Part shown: piece by piece, positions 60,887-64,000 of the stretch
How positions within the stretch are numbered: position 1 is the stretch's first letter
How the letters are laid out: each line of letters starts with the position of its first letter
Origin: Evansella cellulosilytica DSM 2522
GTDB lineage: Bacteria > Bacillota > Bacilli > Bacillales > Salisediminibacteriaceae
DNA length: 64,000 nucleotides
Reading direction: 5' to 3'
Assembly (NCBI RefSeq): GCF_000177235.2
Contig: NC_014829.1
Span: forward strand, 1,426,001-1,490,000
Notes under the pieces: model-generated
Databases searched by the model: none
Told to the model about the DNA's origin: nothing
The model's input: only the letters and a program-made list of their open reading frames with translations
Program-made: the position numbers and the translations under genes

Positions 60887-61111
60887 ATGTCTGATTACCA
60901 AGAATATCTTTCAGAGTGGGAAAAAATTGATTACTTAGTGGAGCAAGGATATCGCATTGTTCGTGTAAAGGAGAGCCTGAGTGGCGATATAGTTGATTTT
61001 GAACTTTCAGAAAAAAATGGGGTGGAAATACTCCATATTAAGACAGCGGAAGGCAGGAAATACTATGCTAATTTGTTGATGCAAGAGAAAACGAACCTTT
61101 CCAAGGTGTAG
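60887..61111 (+). CDS. Small conserved-looking soluble protein of the pyrimidine cluster
   Basis: 74 residues, MSDYQEYLSEWEKIDYLVEQGYRIVRVKESLSGD ... NLLMQEKTNLSKV, with a fine ribosome binding site (AAGGAGGGAGAGGAG) before ATG 60887. No membrane segment and no known motif. A beta-hairpin-like second half (VDFELSEKNGVEILHIKTAEGRKYYANLL) suggests a compact fold. It lies 61 bases after the dihydropyrimidinase gene and before a terminator, so probably in the operon. I do not recognise it; a regulatory or assembly role is only a guess. Confidence 0.65.
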   Translation: MSDYQEYLSEWEKIDYLVEQGYRIVRVKESLSGDIVDFELSEKNGVEILHIKTAEGRKYYANLLMQEKTNLSKV

Positions 61112-61165
61112 TTGACCATTTGCTCAGACGATGGTAATAGGAGGAGACTATATTTTAAAATTGTA

Positions 61166-61200
61166 AGCTAGGGCATAATATGTCCTAGTTTTTTCTTGGA
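61166..61200 (+). terminator. Intrinsic terminator of the pyrimidine degradation operon
   Basis: GCTAGGGCAT pairs with ATGTCCTAG around a short loop and is followed by TTTTTTC. Confidence 0.85.
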
Positions 61201-61323
61201 AAGCCTCTTACAGGTTTCTTCCGAACAAACTATTATGTAAGAAAACATCACCGAGATCAGGTTTTAAATAAACGAGCGTATTATAATCTGCATATAGCTC
61301 CTAAATAAAAAGAAGGTGATGTG

Positions 61324-62940
61324 ATGAAATCATTGATTTCCTTAGAGGAAATTTTGAAGAGGAAGTATTTTGACAAATCTGAAGTAGTTGTAGGAAAGGA
61401 GATTTTATATCGTCGACAAGTGAAGTGGGTCCATGTTGTAGAGGTTACTAACCTAACAAATCTTTTAAAAGGAAGAGAACTCATTCTTACAACCGGATTA
61501 GGCTGGAAACAGGACACTGACATCTTTCATTCTTTCGTTACACAGCTCATTGAACACAAAGCTGCTGGACTTTGTATAGAGATGGGAACGTATATGAACT
61601 TCATACCTCAATCAATCATTGCATTAGCGGAAAAACATCATTTTCCTATCATTTTATTTCATGAAGAAGTCCCCTTTGTAGAAATCACACAAGACATCCA
61701 CTCTATTCTTATTAATAAACAATATGAATTGATCTCCAAATTAGAAAACTACTCTCAATTACTAAATAAAAACCTCCTTGAAATAGATAACCACCAAGAA
61801 ATATTAACATTCTTACAAGAGTATTTGGATATGCAGGTTGTCACTATTTTTAATGACAATCAAGTGGAGTTTTATCCTAATCGTTCAAAACCTGAAAGGG
61901 AGGAATTGTTAGATAAAATTAATCAATCTAACAATAAAGATGACGCTTCAATTGCTAAGCTACCAGTTCTTATTTTAGGGAAACGGTTCGCTCAACTTGT
62001 TATTGTTACTAACAATAAAGATATAACAGAGTTTGAGCTACTCATTTTAGACAGAACAGCAACTGCGTTAGCTCAGCATTTGCTTCGTGACTTGTATGTA
62101 GAAGAGAAAAAAATGGCACAAGAAAGCGAATGGCTTACAAGCTGGCTTGAAGGGAAATATAGTGATGAAGTACTACATGATCATATATCCTTTATTGATC
62201 CTAAGCTGGTCATTCAAGGTGGAGTCGTTTGTGTTTGTAAACAAATGACAATTGCTCACTCGCGAGATATTGACGGAACATATTTTAAATTATTATTTCG
62301 AACGGTATTAGAGAGGTACGGCTTTTATCTATTTTCTACGGAAATACGGCATCATGTTATTTTTATCATAGGAGACAAACGACCGGCGGATAATTGGAAA
62401 GAACGAATGATGGCGGCATTTAATCGGTTAAACAAAGATAGCTCTGGTAGAATACGAATGTCCAATGTATCAATCGGGGTAGGGAAATATGTGCATGCAT
62501 TATGTGATATGCATAAAAGCTATGAAACGGCGAAAGAAACATTACTATTGCAAGAGTCATTAACTAAGGAGAACAGCAGCTATTTTTATGATGATCTCCA
62601 TATGTACAGAATAATAGCTTTAACAAAAAAGCATAGTAACTTAACAGAAATCGTGAATGATTATTTAGAGCCTGTCATTGCTTATGATAGAAAATACAAT
62701 GGAGATTTATTAAAGACGTTAAAGACATATTTATCATGTAACGGTTCTAAACAGGAAACGGCGAAAAAGCTTTTTATTGTTAGACAAACGTTATACCATC
62801 GTATTGATAAGTTGGAAAATTTATTAGGGAATGATTTCATGAGTTCCGAACGACGTGTAGCGATTGAATTTATGCTAGTCGCTTATGATTACTTAACGAC
62901 AAGTAAAAATAATAAGCTTCTCCAGTATAATAGAGTTTAA
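61324..62940 (+). CDS. PucR family transcriptional regulator
   Basis: 538 residues from ATG 61324 (GTG 61321 is an alternative), with GAAGGTGATG upstream. The N-terminal PucR domain (LISLEEILKRKYFDKSEVVVGKE ... GRELILTTGLGW) senses a purine- or pyrimidine-related effector. A middle domain resembles the GGDEF-like CdaR fold, and the C-terminal helix-turn-helix (LLKTLKTYLSCNGSKQETAKKLFIVRQTLYHRIDKLENLLG) binds DNA. It is the likely activator of the importer and degradation genes around it. Single transcription unit with terminators on both sides. Confidence 0.9.
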   Translation: MKSLISLEEILKRKYFDKSEVVVGKEILYRRQVKWVHVVEVTNLTNLLKGRELILTTGLGWKQDTDIFHSFVTQLIEHKAAGLCIEMGTYMNFIPQSIIALAEKHHFPIILFHEEVPFVEITQDIHSILINKQYELISKLENYSQLLNKNLLEIDNHQEILTFLQEYLDMQVVTIFNDNQVEFYPNRSKPEREELLDKINQSNNKDDASIAKLPVLILGKRFAQLVIVTNNKDITEFELLILDRTATALAQHLLRDLYVEEKKMAQESEWLTSWLEGKYSDEVLHDHISFIDPKLVIQGGVVCVCKQMTIAHSRDIDGTYFKLLFRTVLERYGFYLFSTEIRHHVIFIIGDKRPADNWKERMMAAFNRLNKDSSGRIRMSNVSIGVGKYVHALCDMHKSYETAKETLLLQESLTKENSSYFYDDLHMYRIIALTKKHSNLTEIVNDYLEPVIAYDRKYNGDLLKTLKTYLSCNGSKQETAKKLFIVRQTLYHRIDKLENLLGNDFMSSERRVAIEFMLVAYDYLTTSKNNKLLQYNRV

Positions 62941-62955
62941 TGAATACATTAAGAA

Positions 62956-63006
62956 GAGAGGTTGACTCAAAAGGTAGATGTTTTACCTTTGAGTCAACCT
63001 CTTTCT
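62956..63006 (+). terminator. Intrinsic terminator of the GAGGTTGACTCAAAAGG family
   Basis: AGAGGTTGACTCAAAGGT-type arm pairs with ACCTTTGAGTCAACCTCT across a short loop and is followed by TTCT. This is the best-formed member of the family also seen at 4337, 13367 and 22427. Confidence 0.85.
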
Positions 63007-63135
63007 ATGAAAACTGATTGGAATACTTTATCAAAATGTCCTGTCATTCTTATTTTTTGTTTTACATACTGTCTAATGATTCATGATGAGTCCTAATGGA
63101 TAATGAATATATCACGAGATAGAGGAGGAGTGGAT

Positions 63136-64000
63136 TTGAAGACAATTGATAAGATGGAGGTTCTTCATAATTTCATTGGTGGAGAATGGGTTCGTTCATC
63201 AAGTACAGAACACTTGGACGTAATTAATCCTGCAACGAATGATGTTTTAAGTAAGGTGCCAATATCCTCTAAGGAAGATGTCGATAAAGCAGCGAAAAGC
63301 GCTAGAGTGGCTTTTCAAATATGGAAGAAGGTTCCGGTTCCAAAACGAGCAAGAATTCTGTATAAATACCATCATTTATTAACAGAAAACCACGATGAGT
63401 TAGCAAATCTAATTGTTTTAGAGAATGGAAAAGCGTATAAAGAAGCGTATGGAGAGGTACAGCGCGGTATTGAATGTGTTGAATTCGCAGCAGGAGCACC
63501 TACTTTAATGATGGGAGAGACATTGTCTGGCATTGCGGAAGAAATTGATTCAGAAATGTTTCGTTATCCTTTAGGTGTTGTCGGAGGAATAACGCCTTAT
63601 AACTTTCCAATGATGGTTCCTCTTTGGATGTTTCCTCTTGCAATTGCATGTGGCAATACATTTATTTTAAAACCTTCGGAAAGAACGCCTCTATTAGCAA
63701 CGAAACTAGTTGAAATGTTTACGGAATCAGGTGCTCCCCCTGGTGTTCTAAATGTAGTTCATGGTGCTCACGAAGTGGTGAACGGTCTTCTAGACCATGA
63801 AGACATCAATGCCATTTCGTTTGTAGGCTCTCAGCCAGTTGCTAAGTATGTGTACGAAAGAGCAGCAAGCCAAGGGAAACGTGTGCAAGCACTAGCAGGG
63901 GCGAAAAACCATCATGTCGTCATGCCAGATGCTAATAAAAGTAAAGCGATTCAACATATTATTAGTTCAACTTTTGGTAGTGCTGGACAACGGTGTATGG
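63136..64000 (+). CDS. mmsA: CoA-acylating methylmalonate-semialdehyde dehydrogenase, 5' part
   Basis: TTG start at 63136 behind GAGGAGGAG; 288 codons visible, cut by the window edge (full length about 485). [70 protein letters not shown] and the catalytic FGSAGQRCM Cys are those of MmsA/IolA aldehyde dehydrogenases. In this cluster it would oxidise malonate semialdehyde, made from beta-alanine, to acetyl-CoA and CO2. The beta-alanine transaminase that should precede it is not in the window and may lie just downstream. Confidence 0.9.
   Translation, partial: MKTIDKMEVLHNFIGGEWVRSSSTEHLDVINPATNDVLSKVPISSKEDVDKAAKSARVAFQIWKKVPVPKRARILYKYHHLLTENHDELANLIVLENGKAYKEAYGEVQRGIECVEFAAGAPTLMMGETLSGIAEEIDSEMFRYPLGVVGGITPYNFPMMVPLWMFPLAIACGNTFILKPSERTPLLATKLVEMFTESGAPPGVLNVVHGAHEVVNGLLDHEDINAISFVGSQPVAKYVYERAASQGKRVQALAGAKNHHVVMPDANKSKAIQHIISSTFGSAGQRCM

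Overview
The window is chromosomal DNA of a low-GC, spore-forming Bacillaceae. Gene content, strong AGGAGG-type ribosome binding sites, a T-box leader and very acidic exported proteins suggest an alkaliphilic or halotolerant lineage such as Evansella/Alkalihalobacillus. That is an inference from style, not a species call.

Layout. 0-5 kb: end of a DinB-like gene, a broken phosphotransferase-like start, a T-box-controlled second-type prolyl-tRNA synthetase, two GNAT acetyltransferases and a DGC-domain protein. 5-13.3 kb: an OmpA-like lipoprotein, a DUF421 membrane protein, a small membrane protein, an ECF41 sigma-factor operon (FAD oxidoreductase, sigma factor, peroxiredoxin-like protein with an in-frame UGA at its redox cysteine position), a DHA2 drug exporter and an SE1832-like protein. 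13.7-16.5 kb: a three-gene operon of two membrane proteins and an M20 peptidase. 17-22 kb: a 1665-residue wall-anchored GH81 beta-1,3-glucanase behind three cre-like sites. 22.6-32.6 kb: SEC-C and UPF0158 proteins, a second DUF421 protein, a PPOX protein, an RND efflux adaptor/permease pair and small proteins. 32.9-49.2 kb: two almost identical IS copies in direct orientation enclosing a VOC protein, a GyrI-like pseudogene, tRNA-Asn, an LnrLMN-like ABC transporter with its two-component system, a small spore-protein candidate, a heterodimeric ABC exporter, an EamA permease and a lipoprotein. 49.3-51.3 kb: an S9 peptidase. 51.6-64 kb: a reductive pyrimidine degradation cluster: ABC importer, beta-ureidopropionase-like hydrolase, PreT, PreA, dihydropyrimidinase, PucR regulator and the start of methylmalonate/malonate-semialdehyde dehydrogenase.

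Repeats shape the first 51.6 kb. A REP-like sequence (GGCTAATGGGGACGG followed by TTCTCGTTTGCC and variants) occurs about 35 times as singles, inverted pairs or tight hairpins, often directly at gene ends, and none was found in the pyrimidine cluster. A second family of small elements has CACTGAAAAAGT ends and 9-10 bp target duplications. Two copies have jumped into REP copies, and a mini-version lies in frame inside an acetyltransferase gene.

The most notable item is the ECF41 operon. It is preceded by a perfect match to the published ECF41 promoter (TGTCACA-n16-CGTC). Its third gene reads through a UGA in a UxxC motif followed, at the right distance, by a bacterial-SECIS-like hairpin, so it is a candidate selenoprotein.
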